The notes below the pieces were generated by a model. The model saw only the letters and a program-made list of their open reading frames with translations. It did no database searches and had not been told where the DNA came from. A DNA stretch of 64,000 bases from Porodaedalea pini (lineage: Eukaryota; Basidiomycota; Agaricomycetes; Hymenochaetales; Hymenochaetaceae). This document shows positions 33,824 through 45,267 of this stretch, piece after piece; the stretch's first letter is position 1, and each line of letters starts with the position of its first letter. Made by a program: the position numbers and the translations under genes. Where the stretch lies: assembly GCA_002794775.1 (NCBI GenBank), contig NBAY01000039.1:360676-424675 (forward strand), in the 5' to 3' direction.

Positions 33824-36078
33824 TGGAGTCCAGCCCCAGCCCCAGCCCCAGCCGCAGGCACAAATGTCAATATTAATATTAACGTCAAGAGACTAAGGCT
33901 AATGGCTAAGCTAGAAGCTTAAGGGCCTCGATTAATTAATCAACGCGAGTAGTAGTGAGGCCCCGATGCGGCGCTGGGTATACAGGATGGTGTGGGCATA
34001 TGCAGAGATGTGAGAGACGAGACGCGGTGGAGGAGAAAACAAACAAGCATAAGGGGCGAAACGAGGCGAGGCGAGGCGAGGCGAGTAGAACAGCGTGAAA
34101 TGCATTAATATTACTACAGTAGTAATCATTAATATGGATATTGTGGGGATATCGATGGGGATGGGGATCGACTTAGAGATCGTCGGTCAGCGGTCGACGG
34201 TCAGCGGTCAGCGCGAACCCAAATTCCAAGGCTAATCCAAACGCATCCGGTACCAAAAAAAAAAAAAAAAAAAGGAAGGAGTCAGCCGGATCGAGCTGAG
34301 ATGGGATGCGCGAAGGGCATCGGTGTGTGTATGTACCTCAAGCAGAAAGGAGCAGTCGGATGGCTCGCGGGCTCGCGGTTTGAGAAACGCAGATCAAGAC
34401 CCCGACCCCCGACCTAGAATGAGGTACGCATGCGTACATACGCAGAGGCGACGAGAACGAACCAGTACCAGTGCTGCTGCGTGTATCGCCCCTTTCAATT
34501 CACGGCGTCCTTCGATAGTGGTGGCTTGCATATTGACTAAGACTCCAAACTCCGGGGCAGCGGACATTCCACTTGGAGGCGGAGATGGAAAATGCAATAG
34601 CATGAGATGGGATCGATACAGGAAAAAGCAAGCTCGGCCCCCCACTCATCCACTTCGCGGACCGAGCCTGATTTCAGGTCCTTTCACCCTGCGACTGGAA
34701 TGTAGCCAGATGTTCGATCCACAACCTTCTTTTGACCCTTTGCTTCGATCAAGACCAACTTGCATGATAACTAGCAGTGACTAGCCGACATCGCAATTCA
34801 GAAAGCTTGGCGTACACAATAGCAACATGCGATAACCACAAAGAAGGGCAAGATTGAGCAAATCCAGATTCTGGGATAAACCGACTGAGATGTGATTAAA
34901 GGCGACGGAGAGGTGCTCTTACTGCAACTCTGAATGCAGTCCAAGGATGGCCAAGCCTTCTTCTTTACTGTGCGGCCGTGCAAGAAAGCACGAGCCTGAG
35001 CTCCTATTCAAATACCACTGATCAGCTCATCGTGCCGTACGTCCGAACCTGAAGCCAGATCCTAACATAATCCGAGATTCATTATTCCACCTCGAAACAT
35101 TATACCGGAAATCGGCAGGGCGGGAGAAACGTTCAGCGCAGACGGGACGACGGAGCCTGCCAGGGCAATGGGTCGGTAATCGGGAGTGATTGCGATGGGC
35201 GAGATGAGGGTTCACTGGAACTGAATACGAGATTGACGGCCGACACTCGGCGGCCGGTGCGAGTGCCACATGCGACGGGGCGGGTTGCTCTGAAACACAT
35301 GAATGTACATATAGCGCCAGGCTGCGAATGAAATACGGACACGAGTATTGTATTGGGGTGTGTTCGAGAGATGAAAAGATGTTAGGCCGCAGGCCGCAGC
35401 ATGACGTGTATATGAACCTGGGCGGGGAGCGCGACGTCGGATGAGTTCCAGCCGCAGCCGATGAAGTCTCACCACCACGAGGGGAGTGAATAGGGCGGTG
35501 ACCTCTGAAGCGAATTGGCTATAGTTTCTGAACTTCGAACGGGGTCGCATTGAGCCGGACGCGGAGTGGTAGACTTCATTTCCGAAAATCCCGAACCCGG
35601 CGTAGAGGCATGACAGTTCATAAGACAAAGGATGTCCGAGTTCAGCCTTCCAGCCGTCCAACATGACTGCACAAGTATATGTCTCAGTAGGCGGAATACT
35701 CTGCAGGCGACAATCGCTTCATCCAAAAGCAACCGAATAACATAATCGAGGACGAAAGGTGATACCGAGGCAGTTGTTGGTCCATCGTGGCGATGACGTA
35801 GGCCTTGCTCACTCCTAACCGAGAGCCGAAGCTCGCATCGATCCACGCTGAATCCTTTGAGCTGTGCACTGTATGAATTGCGTTTGCAAGGAATTAAGTA
35901 GCATTACATGCGGTAACACTGTGACGGCTGATATGGATAGACGTCGGACGTACAATGGCATCCTTCAGAACATCCCTCAGAGATTTCCCTCCCATTTGCG
36001 GTCATCCTCAAGAACCTCGATAGATCCGAGACGGATATAGTATTCCAGCTCGTCCCTCACCCACTAAGTACCACCGCA

Positions 36079-36600
36079 TCACGCACCCACCGTTCCGACG
36101 AGTGGCGAAGCCTTCGTCGTGCCCGTCTCCTGCTTTCCCTCTGAAGTAGAATCGGAGATATGTAGCTTCTCAAGCGCATTCTCGAGCACACTGTCCTCCG
36201 AGCCGCTCTTCTCGCGCTTCTCAGAAGAGTCCGAAGAACTGTCTGACTCTGACTCCGACTGTGACTCAGCGTCAGACGCACCGTCCTCCTCATCCGCATC
36301 ATCTTCGAAATCAAGCTGCTCAAATCACCGTACATGGCCGCCAGTCGCAGACAGAAAGGGAAAGCGAAAATTTCAATAAGCAAGCAAGCAAAGTCACAAA
36401 GGCCAAGTGCTGCCTACCGGATCATACACTACCCTGATCACCAAACTGCAGCTCGGGCACGTCGCAATGTCCTCATAGTTTGCGAGTTGTGAGCGTGAGA
36501 TCTCGAACCTGTCGCCACACGGGCACGGGTAGTGGAACACGCCCTTCGCCTCGTCCCATGCCATGTCCTCAATCTCGATCTCGTCGTAGTATGCGCCCAT
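36079..36600 (-). CDS. DPH3: diphthamide biosynthesis protein 3 (CSL zinc finger)
   Basis: Two exons on the minus strand: 36600-36418 and 36315-36079, 139 aa. The N-terminal CSL zinc-finger is complete: [10 protein letters not shown], then Cys26-x-Cys28 ([10 protein letters not shown]), then Cys48-x2-Cys51 followed by Ser-Leu (CPSCSL), then VIRVVYDP. Dph3 donates electrons to the radical enzyme Dph1-Dph2 in diphthamide synthesis on eEF2 and also supports tRNA wobble modification with Elongator (family knowledge). The second exon encodes an acidic, Ser-rich tail ([12 protein letters not shown]...), longer than in yeast but usual in basidiomycetes. The intron uses gtaggc...gagcag, phase 0. Confidence 0.95.
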
Positions 36601-37649
36601 TTTGTTCGTTGTTTGTCGTTAACTTTCCTCCTGAGTTTGAGGACTTTTGGTGAGAAATAAGAATTGTGCGACCCAAGGTATCCAAGGAGACTTAATGGAA
36701 ATAGAATTACAGGCAGATGAACGCAGGAATACACAATACAGTGACGAGGAAAAGATGAAGCGTAGTAAAAAGCTGAAGGAGAAATTTGTGTGAGTCATGC
36801 ACGTGAGCTTACATAATTCGATGACTTACATCGCGCCTTGATTCAAAACACACACATGAATATATCTACTTCTTCTATCTCTAACCCAAGTATCAATGAG
36901 CTTCAAAATCGAGGTTTAAAGTTTCGTCTGATTTCCTGAACTATTGCTACGAGCTGTTTTCAATCCTTGAGCTTGCTCTGCTTTTCTCGGAGCCGATGTG
37001 CACGGTGTTAAAACTTGAATTAGCGCTGGAATCCTGGGCGTCTCGGTGCAATCAATATACAAGAAATAGGCTCTTTATTGCCCAAATACGATCTGATGCC
37101 ATCGATGTTGCGGCTTGAAGAAACGGCGAGTAGAATGTACAATGTATCTATCCTCATTTGCTATTTGTTACCTGCCCATATCATGATTTGACCTTATTTA
37201 CTCATTAGGTCATTTATTGGACCCAGGCATGAATTTATTACTCTGCAGTATATCTGATGAGACGGAAGTATTTCATGCTCCAATGCTGAAATAATCTAGA
37301 TGCGCCTTGAAATTGTTCAAAGTGGTGAAGGGACGTGGTAATTGAGATGCAGGGCGCCTATTTCTCTAAAAGGTCGTCTTCTCGGAGCACTCGACCCGCT
37401 GCTTGCGATGCCTAAGCTACTAGTCTGCGGTACAGTTCCGGAACGTTTCAAGTGCGTCTCTCCGTATGTTCTCTCTATGAGACGAATCCTGCTGAGCAAT
37501 TTCCGCCCTCGTCGTCGAGGAACTCTCCACAGTCATGGAGACTAGGACGAATTTTAAGTAACCAAGGGCGCGTCTTCCCACTAGTACTGTCTAGGACATG
37601 TGCTAGGACAATTGTCAGATCAGATTCCCTGCCATGGAACGCGCTCGAG
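36601..37649. other. intergenic, no supported gene
   Basis: Promoter region of DPH3, then AT-rich sequence without coding signal. Confidence 0.45.
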
Positions 37650-38140
37650 AAGAGACATCGTGACAACATACCGCCTGGCAGCCTAAACGTTTTGACCGTA
37701 TATGATCCAGGGCGAAGGTGGAAGATATTCTTATCAGAAGCCCGAGCGTATCCTCACGCCCCGTTCATGTATGTACTCCTTCCTGCTCAAGAATGGCTCG
37801 GGTGTTTCAGTCCATTCTTGCGGTTTATAGCTTACGGCAAGATTGCCTTTCTCTTACGCTTTCGGCATGGTCGAGGAAGGTAACGACCCATCAAGTACGT
37901 GTTCCATGCCGAATGTCGTGCACATGGACTCTGGTAAAGATTATCTTTTGCCTGTTGAGGACGATAAAACGTTTCGTCTATTGCTGCCGTTCCCTAGCGC
38001 TGATTCTTCCCCTCTTTCTTCACTCGACGCGGGACCGGAGAACGAAATCGCGATAAAACAAGTCCTCTTAAAGACCCCATCTGATAGATTGCATAGGTAT
38101 GCTTCATCTGTCTTTTCTCGCACCGGCGTGATTTAGAAGG
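37650..38140 (+). pseudogene. BTB/POZ-domain gene relic
   Basis: Around 37719 a piece reads EDILIRSPSVSSRPVHV, resembling the ADIILRSSDGV-FRVHK start of fungal BTB domains. Around 37910-38100 another piece reads NVVHMDSGKDYLLPVEDDKT followed by FRLLLPF...SPLSSLDA, resembling the LPVV...EDSKTF-LLL-F-YP...LSSLD half of the same domain. The stretch between is in changed frames, the Tyr-Pro of the consensus is damaged, and the usual alpha-helical C-terminal part is not recognisable. Such BTB genes are numerous and fast-evolving in Agaricomycetes. I infer a dead copy; a divergent spliced gene remains possible. Confidence 0.4.
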
Positions 38141-40026
38141 TTCTAACTTTCTTCACTCTTCAAACTTCAAGCAGGGCGCTCTGCGGCTAAAGCAGACTTC
38201 GGTTCGTCCCGAATCTCCTACGTCGACCGGAGCACCCCGCTCTTTGTGCCGAGGTCTTGGTTACGCGAAAGCACCACGGCTCAACGGCATCGTGGTACAC
38301 TTGAATGACCCTAAGTCATCAATACAAAATTTTTGTGCCTCGGAATGTCGGATACGGTGAGAACAAACTCCTAACGTCCAACTAAATAAGTCGTCGATGA
38401 CTCCCGATCTATCTGAATCTCTGAACCTGCTGTTTCAGACGGTCTATTTGGTCTATCGCATGATGACGATGCACATGCACCTCTATGCTATGAATGTTTC
38501 TCCATGCCTCGTTATCTTTTTCTCATCGGCGACGCGGCGCCGAACTTCGAAGATGCGCACCGAGGAGGTGGATGAACTCGCAGCAACAACGTGAGTTGCA
38601 ATGAATTTGGTCGCTGTGCCCGGGGGACGTTAGACCGACTCGGTTGACTGCGCAGCTGTTTCAGCGTAGTAGCACCCACTCCGCTCAAGATCTATCGCAT
38701 GTGCTTCCGTGAGTTCCCGGCATTCATAACTCATTTTGCACTGACCTCAGAATACATTCTTGCGACACGAGTCAATGCGACACAAAGTTCAAGGTGCTGC
38801 GGTGCCTTCGGATCTTTAACTTCCGTGCAGGAAAAATGGAACGTCTCCTCACCCTCGCCGGAGGTTTACACGTTCAATATCTACGTTGACGCGGACGAAG
38901 GTGAATTTCTCCTCGGCGTAGCATGAGCGCGGACCACATGTCACAGCCTTCCTCATTCTTTCAGTTCCTTCGTTTCTCCAAGGGGTCCGGCACTAAGTAT
39001 GCAAGCCTCCGGAGCCTCCAGCTGAGTCTGTCTCGGAATATGAAATGAGTCGCGCTGTTTTCGACTGGGTACTTCTAGAGAAAGATATGCGAGTGCCTTC
39101 TGCAGAACATACTAGTACCTCCACGTCAGCTCCGCAGCACTTTCTTGCTAACAAGCTTTCACAACTTTAAGCTATTCCCGTGCCTAGGTCCGACTCAGCG
39201 CGGAGTCGCGGACAGCCATCGCTGTCCGAAGCTTCCGAAGCTCCTCAAGCATCTCCCGAGCCCGACGCCCGACGTACTTCCTTATTTGGACGATTGCTTG
39301 CTATTTATAGGCGGTGTGAGTCCAAAGAATCCGCGGATCGTTTCGTACTGTTTTTTTGACACAGAGAACACGGCGAAGGGAAGGTAGCAAGTTGAAAGCC
39401 GAAATAAAAGCCGAAAACACAGCTTGATCGGATATGCTCGGAAATGCGAGTCGCACCGGACAAATGATTCGAAACAACAAAAGTGAACTCGTACAAAGTC
39501 GGAGTAGTGAAGTCCGGAAGCCTGAGTGGTTGTCTGGATGTAATCCGATTGCCTTACAAAATGTTACAAAATCCTGCAAAAGAGAATAAGAAAGTCGTAT
39601 CTTTTGCATCTGAGATGTCCTGAAAAAATCGGCAACCTTGATGTCCGCACTGCGTCAAAGTTGCTTCCAGTTATACCTACCATTACGAATGAGGAATTAA
39701 GTAGCTCACCGCTCTGTTTCTGAGGATACAGTTTTCGGGCGCAGAATAAACCAACTGAGTGCTAGAGCCCAGCTCTAAGTTCTGATACCTTCTTAATTTT
39801 AAAGAAGCCATAGGCATTTATTCACGATTGACTTAAAATGGAACGCCCCCTTTTACTTTCTATGTCGCTTGTAACAATGCTAATATAGGCTTCGAGTATT
39901 GTTTATTGTGTGCCGTCGCGAAGTCTGCGACCGCGTCGCGATTCTGCCACGTGCTATGTCACGTGCCATAATTGAAGCGACATCGCGACGTGCGGCACAT
40001 CTTGCACGACCATGAACTGAGCTCCG
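38141..40026. other. intergenic, no supported gene
   Basis: Only scattered short frames; some (38699-38926, 39145-39387) may be further debris of the BTB-type relic. The last 200 nt are the MID1 promoter region. Confidence 0.4.
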
Positions 40027-41712
40027 ATGCTCAAGTTTACTCGTCTCTTTCTCGCCCCAGAATCACTAATTCTACTGGTCTTGCAAGCTGTTTCATCCCT
40101 CGCGCAATCCAACTCGCTCACAATCAACCAGTCTCTTACCCTCGACACTACAACGCTCTCGTCTTCGATTTTCTCGCTTCCACAGTCTTCGACCTCGCGC
40201 TTGTTTATTTCTGTCGCGCTCTGCGGTGCACAGGCTTCGGACTCTAGCGGTGACAATGCGCGCTTCTTTGTGACGAATAACTCTGCTGTGAGCGACCCAG
40301 GGCCCAGCTCGACGGAGAGTGATGTGTATGAGATTCGTTTGGGAAGTGACGGGATGGGAAATGTTACGCTGATTGGAGGCACGGGAGGCGTGTTCTCGGT
40401 CGATGTAGGAAGCACACAGCAAACGTTTGATGTAGGCGTATCGGACACCGGTGAGTCGCTACGTGAGTTTGTACGAGATGTGGTTACTGAGCTTTAAACA
40501 TAGAACCTCTGCATGAATTCCTTACTTCGCTTCCACTCCTGGGCGACACGACCGCGAACCAGGCACTTTTGTTCTCTCCTCCTTTCCTCCCGACCACTTC
40601 TGAGGAGCCGACGTACCCCAATTATACTCTCCCCGTTGCGAACCTCACGATGCCGGATGCCCCCACGCAGTTCCCGAACTTCACGCTACTTATCGGCTCC
40701 ACTAGCTCCTTTCCCGTATTTAACTTCACGACGAATTCATTTGCGGACGGTTCGCCGGTGACTGCGTGCACACTGACGAGTCGGGCGAACCTGACTGTAA
40801 ATACTAAGAGCAACACCGGGAATGTGCAGACGAGCCTTGTGCTACGCGACTCGAACGGGTGGCGGACGCAGTGGATCGTCGGCGGGCTGGATCCGGTGAC
40901 AAATTATACGGTCTTCGTATTACAGGATGACGTGAAGGTTTCCGGTCCGATCAACTTTGTGACCAAGTCTGGTGTGTGTCTACCCCGACTGTGAAATTCT
41001 ATCATGAACTCAACGTGTCCTAGCTTTCTTCTCTTGTCCCCTTGTACATTCCCTCCCGTACTGCCCTTTAGTCTCATATGCGGTGCCCCTACCGCCTCCG
41101 CCGGGTCAGCCTGTCACGGAAGCGTACGATGCGTCGACGCTCCCAGAAAGTGTATCTGATCCGCTCATCTCCTACATGTCAAATTTCACGACTTCCCTCC
41201 TTACGTTCGCCTGTGGACGAGACTGGTACTCATCTCTCGTCGGCTGTTCAGATTGTCAGGCCGCGTATCGCACGTGGCTCTGCGCCGTGCAGCTCCCGCG
41301 GTGCGGCGAGTCGCCCCCTTCGTCTACCTCCTCCACTACCACGACGAGGAAACGGAGTTTCTGGAAACGTGACGATTCGGCACAGGCGACGCTCGCCTCG
41401 CCCGCACTTGCGGCGCAGAACGGCTCGGCGACGGTGCGCAACACGACCCTGCCGGCGTTCACGGCAGGAAACTGGACACAGCTGCTGCCGTGCCTCGAGA
41501 CGTGCAACGCCGTCGAGCGCGCGTGTCCGCCATTCCTCGGATTCATGTGCCCGATTCCGCGCTTTAACGCGCGTCAGAGCTACGGCGTCGGCTTCATTGA
41601 CGGCGATGCGGCAAACCCGGGTGGCGAGTGGAAAGAGCACGGCGGCACGACGGGAAACGCGCAGGATCGGTGGGGGAACGTGTGGTGTAATGGTCCAGGA
41701 CTCACAGTGTAG
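40027..41712 (+). CDS. MID1: Mid1-type stretch-activated calcium-channel subunit
   Basis: Three exons: 40027-40450, 40504-40971, 41024-41712; 526 aa, phases match. A signal peptide (SLILLVLQAVSSLAQS, residues ~12-27) is followed by a large, Asn-glycosylation-rich extracellular domain (many N-x-S/T such as NVTL, NYTL, NLTM, NFTL, NYTV). The cysteine-rich C-terminal Mid1 domain follows: FFSCPLVHSLPYCPLVSYAV, then CGRDWYSSLVGCSDCQAAYRTW, PRCGESPP, LPCLETCNAVERACPPFLGF and ending NVWCNGPGL. In yeast Mid1 works with the Cch1 pore subunit at the plasma membrane for calcium entry during mating and stress. No transmembrane helix beyond the N-terminus is evident, as in the family. Its neighbours give no pathway context. 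Confidence 0.94.
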
Positions 41713-42143
41713 AATGTATTTGCTTGTTACTTTCACTTGGATGTAGCTTATTGGATTTTCTTTCCATGCCCGTTTTGGACTTTATAAGACACTAGATTTG
41801 TTTCGGCATGGTTGTGATGGCATGATTGGCTCGGGAAAGGCAGATCATAATTAGCACGCCGGTATTAAGCGAACGGCTTCTCCACTAGTAACCCTTTCCT
41901 CTTCACCGAAATACGTACGCCTTACTGCATGGCAAGTTATGAGCAGGCAGGCGACAACATGAGCAGACCGCTGTGTGTATTTACGGCCAAGGACTGATAG
42001 TCGTAAAAGTGAGTACACGAACAGAGCTTACCTAATTATAGATGTTGTGTTCCAAACCGGCCGTCACAGGAAGCTCCGAGCTCGATGCTCCTGTTAGGTT
42101 CGAACTACGATCAAGCGAAAGATAAGAGGACTGCGAGCCCGAC
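41713..42143. other. intergenic
   Basis: Short 3' flank of MID1 and promoter region of the F-box gene. Nothing else seen. Confidence 0.5.
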
Positions 42144-43204
42144 ATGGTTCCCCTTGCGGAGTCAGTGAGTGTCGGCGAAGTGAGCGGTGACGGCGAGCAA
42201 ACATCGAAAGACAGTGGCCAAGACCTAGAGTTACGGACAGCGGCAATCACGGTGGCAGAGCCTAACATGAAACACAGAAACATTACGCCATTCACCAGGA
42301 TGCCTTCCGAGCTTGTCATCCTCGTCTTTGAATGTGCCGCACGGGACTCCAAGGCTACGGCCGCTTCGCTCTCGCTCGTCTCGCATTTCACGCGGGCCAC
42401 CGTCTTACCGCTCTTATTTCGTACACTCATTCTCCAGCGGCGGACCACTGCTTATGCGCTCTCCCGCTTCCTGCACGAACACCCGCACATCGCAGCGCAT
42501 GTTCGTGGGGTTTGGATGCGCGAAAGTACGAGCTCGGATGCCGCGCTCCTCGTGCCGTGCGTGCGGCTCGAGCGCCTCGCGATCCTCCCGGGCTGCCTTG
42601 CCGCGCTGTGCGAGTACGGTGAACTCCTCTCATCACGACTTGTCGGTGGGCCTGAGGAACATACCAGTGAACTTACGTCGCTATGTACGCCTCATGAGCT
42701 GCTCATTTTCCCCGGGTGTATCGACTGGCATGGATTCGATTCTGGTGCAGGCGAAGGTTACACGCGTTCGTTTTTCGCGGGCCTTACACACCTCTGGTTG
42801 GCGCAGGCGAGTCAGCTACTCGCACTCCTCGAGTGTAAAGAGACGTCAGCTGCGCTTTAACGGCTTACACATCTGGCAGCGCCCTTGGCCGGACTTTCAC
42901 TGAAGGCTGTGGCCCAAGACGTCTTGAATACGTTTCCCGCTTTGCAGATGTTCGTCGCTGCTCCCCAACACAGCACGACCCTGTGCTGAGTGCCTGGTAT
43001 CAGCGCGCCTCGGTCCGTGTGGAGCCGTCGTCGGTTAGCTTTCTTCGGGATCCACCTGACGAGCGCGTGTATTTATTCAATGCGCCTGGCCAAAAGACGG
43101 AGGATTTTTTATTGACGCATTGGAAAGAGGAAGGCGACAACATTTGGGACTGCATTAGGATGAACGCAAATCGGGATATGGCATCTCAGGACAAGACTTC
43201 TTGA
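42144..43204 (+). pseudogene. F-box-like gene, probably disrupted
   Basis: A single open frame from 42144 encodes an acidic leader and an F-box-like segment (ITPFTRMPSELVILVFECAA, then SLVSHFTRATVLPLLFRTLI), followed by the LTHLWLAQASQLLALLE type of repeat region found in Agaricomycete F-box proteins. The frame hits TAA at 42858-42860, but homologous-looking coding continues in the same frame (RLTHLAAPLAGLSLKAVAQD VLNTFPALQMFV) to a TGA at 42987. The expected C-terminus (LSAWYQRASVRV ... HWKEEGDNIWDCI) is then in another frame to 43204. A 45-nt intron (about 42836-42880, gtaaag...ggcag) would bypass the first stop but delete RLTHLAA; the second break has no splice solution. Either a recently broken gene or assembly errors. 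Confidence 0.55.
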
Positions 43205-45149
43205 ATAATCAATTGTATCCCCCTTTTTTTCTCCTTCGTAATAGCCTTTCCACTTGATCTCAATGTGGGTGCTTCTACTTCTCTGTTTACTTTTCTAAAA
43301 CTGATCTTTCGGTCGCTCATTATTGCTCTCAGACTGCTAGACAATGCGCTCTATTGCTTGCATATTCTTCTCCCTTCTTTCTTGTTAATCTGGTGATCTA
43401 TATACACGGACCCGGATGCCAGTACCAGTATTAGGGGCCGATTCATGTCCTGTCTTAGAATTGTCATGAAATATCCTGTGTTCTTACATGACCTCGAGCT
43501 TTATCGTCGTACCTTTCTTGCTTCAGTTATATTGATTACTTTCATACCTTTCTTTCCCTTTTAATCTCTTTTATTTGCCTTTTCTACGCGTCTTGGTTTC
43601 ATATTTTTTAGTTATCCTTGGCTATTGGCAATTTCTCGAACAAAAAATTGTAATTATGACCACGAAGCTTTATTGTCAGGAACATGGATTGACATACGCC
43701 TAGAGTGAAATATTATATACCTGCATAACAAGAGCAAGAAGCGGTAGGCTCAGAGCATTCAGGAAACAATCCTATTTGATGCAATATTAGTTATAATTCC
43801 CTAAAGCTCGTAGCCGATGGAGCGGAAAATGTTGGCACCGAGTTACGGCCCGGTGAACCATGGCGGAGTTTGGAGTCGACGCGTCGCGACGCGTCAAAAC
43901 GTAGAAATCTGATGACACGTCATTGTCCTCTGCTCTTGCTACTCTATCAAGACCTGACTGCCTGTGACGCCTGTGAGGACCATATAATGCAAACAGGCAT
44001 ATTCAAAGACACACAATCTTCCTGCATTTCGATCATTTACTGGATCTGCTTACATTATGGACGCTTGCGCTTCAACTCCAACTCCGCGGTGAAGTTTACT
44101 TCAAGAATGCGGCACGTAATTGTCTCGTTATCCGCAAACCCATAACCCATAAACTTCTCTTGACCAGCTTAAGCTTGTCAGCACAACAAGCATTTCTACC
44201 AGAAGAAGTCCCGTGAATGATGCAGACACGCCGCCGTACTCTATATCCAAAAGCACCTCGTCAATGCGATCAAAGCCGTGCTCAAAGTTCGCTCGTCGTC
44301 ATTCGCATGCTCCTCTGCAGTAGCTGGGATTTACATGTACTCGCTCTTCTCTACTCTTCGCGTGATGCAACGATGATCGCCGCCCGCTTCTAGTTCCGTT
44401 TTCTGTGGAGTACCGTTGTCTAGCGAAGCTATTTACTTTGTTTTTTTTTTTTTCATCACCGAAATGATCGATGACCAGTTTTCGTCGCATTGACTTGTTC
44501 AATCCTAGATTTGAATCGATTTCATTCCGATGTTCTAATGTGATCGACATACCATATCTAGCTTAGTAGATGCGGATATGTCCATAGAGTTGATCTTGAT
44601 CACGCGGACATTTGGACAGGTAACCTTGCAACAAAAATCAGATGAACTTGTGTTACGTTTTCTAATTGTCTAAATCAGCTAAAACTATTTGAACGATTTG
44701 AACGAGTTTTTCGTTCAAATCTTACGGAAGTCATCATTTATCTCATGGGGGACAGAGACGTGCCAACACGAAGCGCGTCGTTACAGCACTAGAAAGGACT
44801 TCGGAACGATGCTTCTTGTCCTACTTGCGTGCTCGTGAGGAACGGGATGGTCAAAACTCTCCAGATTATGGTGCTATGGCTTAATTTGCCACGAATTCTC
44901 TGCGTTGAAATCTTCGGGAGCTGCTCTGGATAGAGACACCTCAAGCATAACTGAACGGCCACTGGACCGCAACCGATGGATCGACAAATCGCGTACTATG
45001 TACGGCTAGCCCGTAAGCAGATCGGTTCACGCCATGGTCACTCCTTTCGCTTCAGAAGAGGGTGTAGAGACGGGACATTCTACAGCGTAAATTCGATAAA
45101 TTTTCAGAGGTGGTCGCTGGCAATCACGTTGGACGTGCATGCCAAAAGG
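43205..45149. other. intergenic, no supported gene
   Basis: Two kilobases of fairly AT-rich DNA. The frames at 43870-44145 and 44299-44550 have no support. Direct repeats TTTGAACGA / TTTGAACGAG occur near 44690-44710. Confidence 0.45.
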
Positions 45150-45157
45150 TATAAAAG
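45150..45157 (+). promoter_or_regulatory. TATA box of the Ser/Ala-rich secreted protein gene
   Basis: TATAAAAG, 118 nt before the ATG at 45268, in a GGTATAAAAGACAGAGC context. Confidence 0.75.
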
Positions 45158-45267
45158 ACAGAGCATCTGGAGGGGAAACAGCATCAGTCCTCGCCGACTT
45201 AGTTTCTTACTCTCTTCTCTCTTCTCCAATCCTCATCTCTCCAACCCGTCAGTCCCTCCTGTCCGTC

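Larger units (their letters stand above)
31124..36078. other. 5-kb gene-poor region with microsatellites
   Basis: Upstream of the peroxiredoxin and downstream of DPH3. Holds CCAT tetramers (31946-31974), CCGAAT/CCGAGT units (about 31680-31700), CGAGTC units (about 33448-33465), CCCTCG repeats (33796-33823), CCCCAG repeats (about 33830-33855), GGCGA repeats (about 34063-34085), poly-A (34255-34274) and many AATATTAAT motifs (33170-34140). Minus-strand pieces at 35212-35870 (for example LGVSKAYVIATMDQQL and GHPLSYELSCLYAGFGIFG) look faintly coding but I could not join or identify them. Confidence 0.45.

Noticed and set aside
35212..35870. minus-strand gene of up to 150 codons
   Set aside because: Several coding-like pieces in different frames but no consistent splice model and no recognised family; mentioned only in the gap description.
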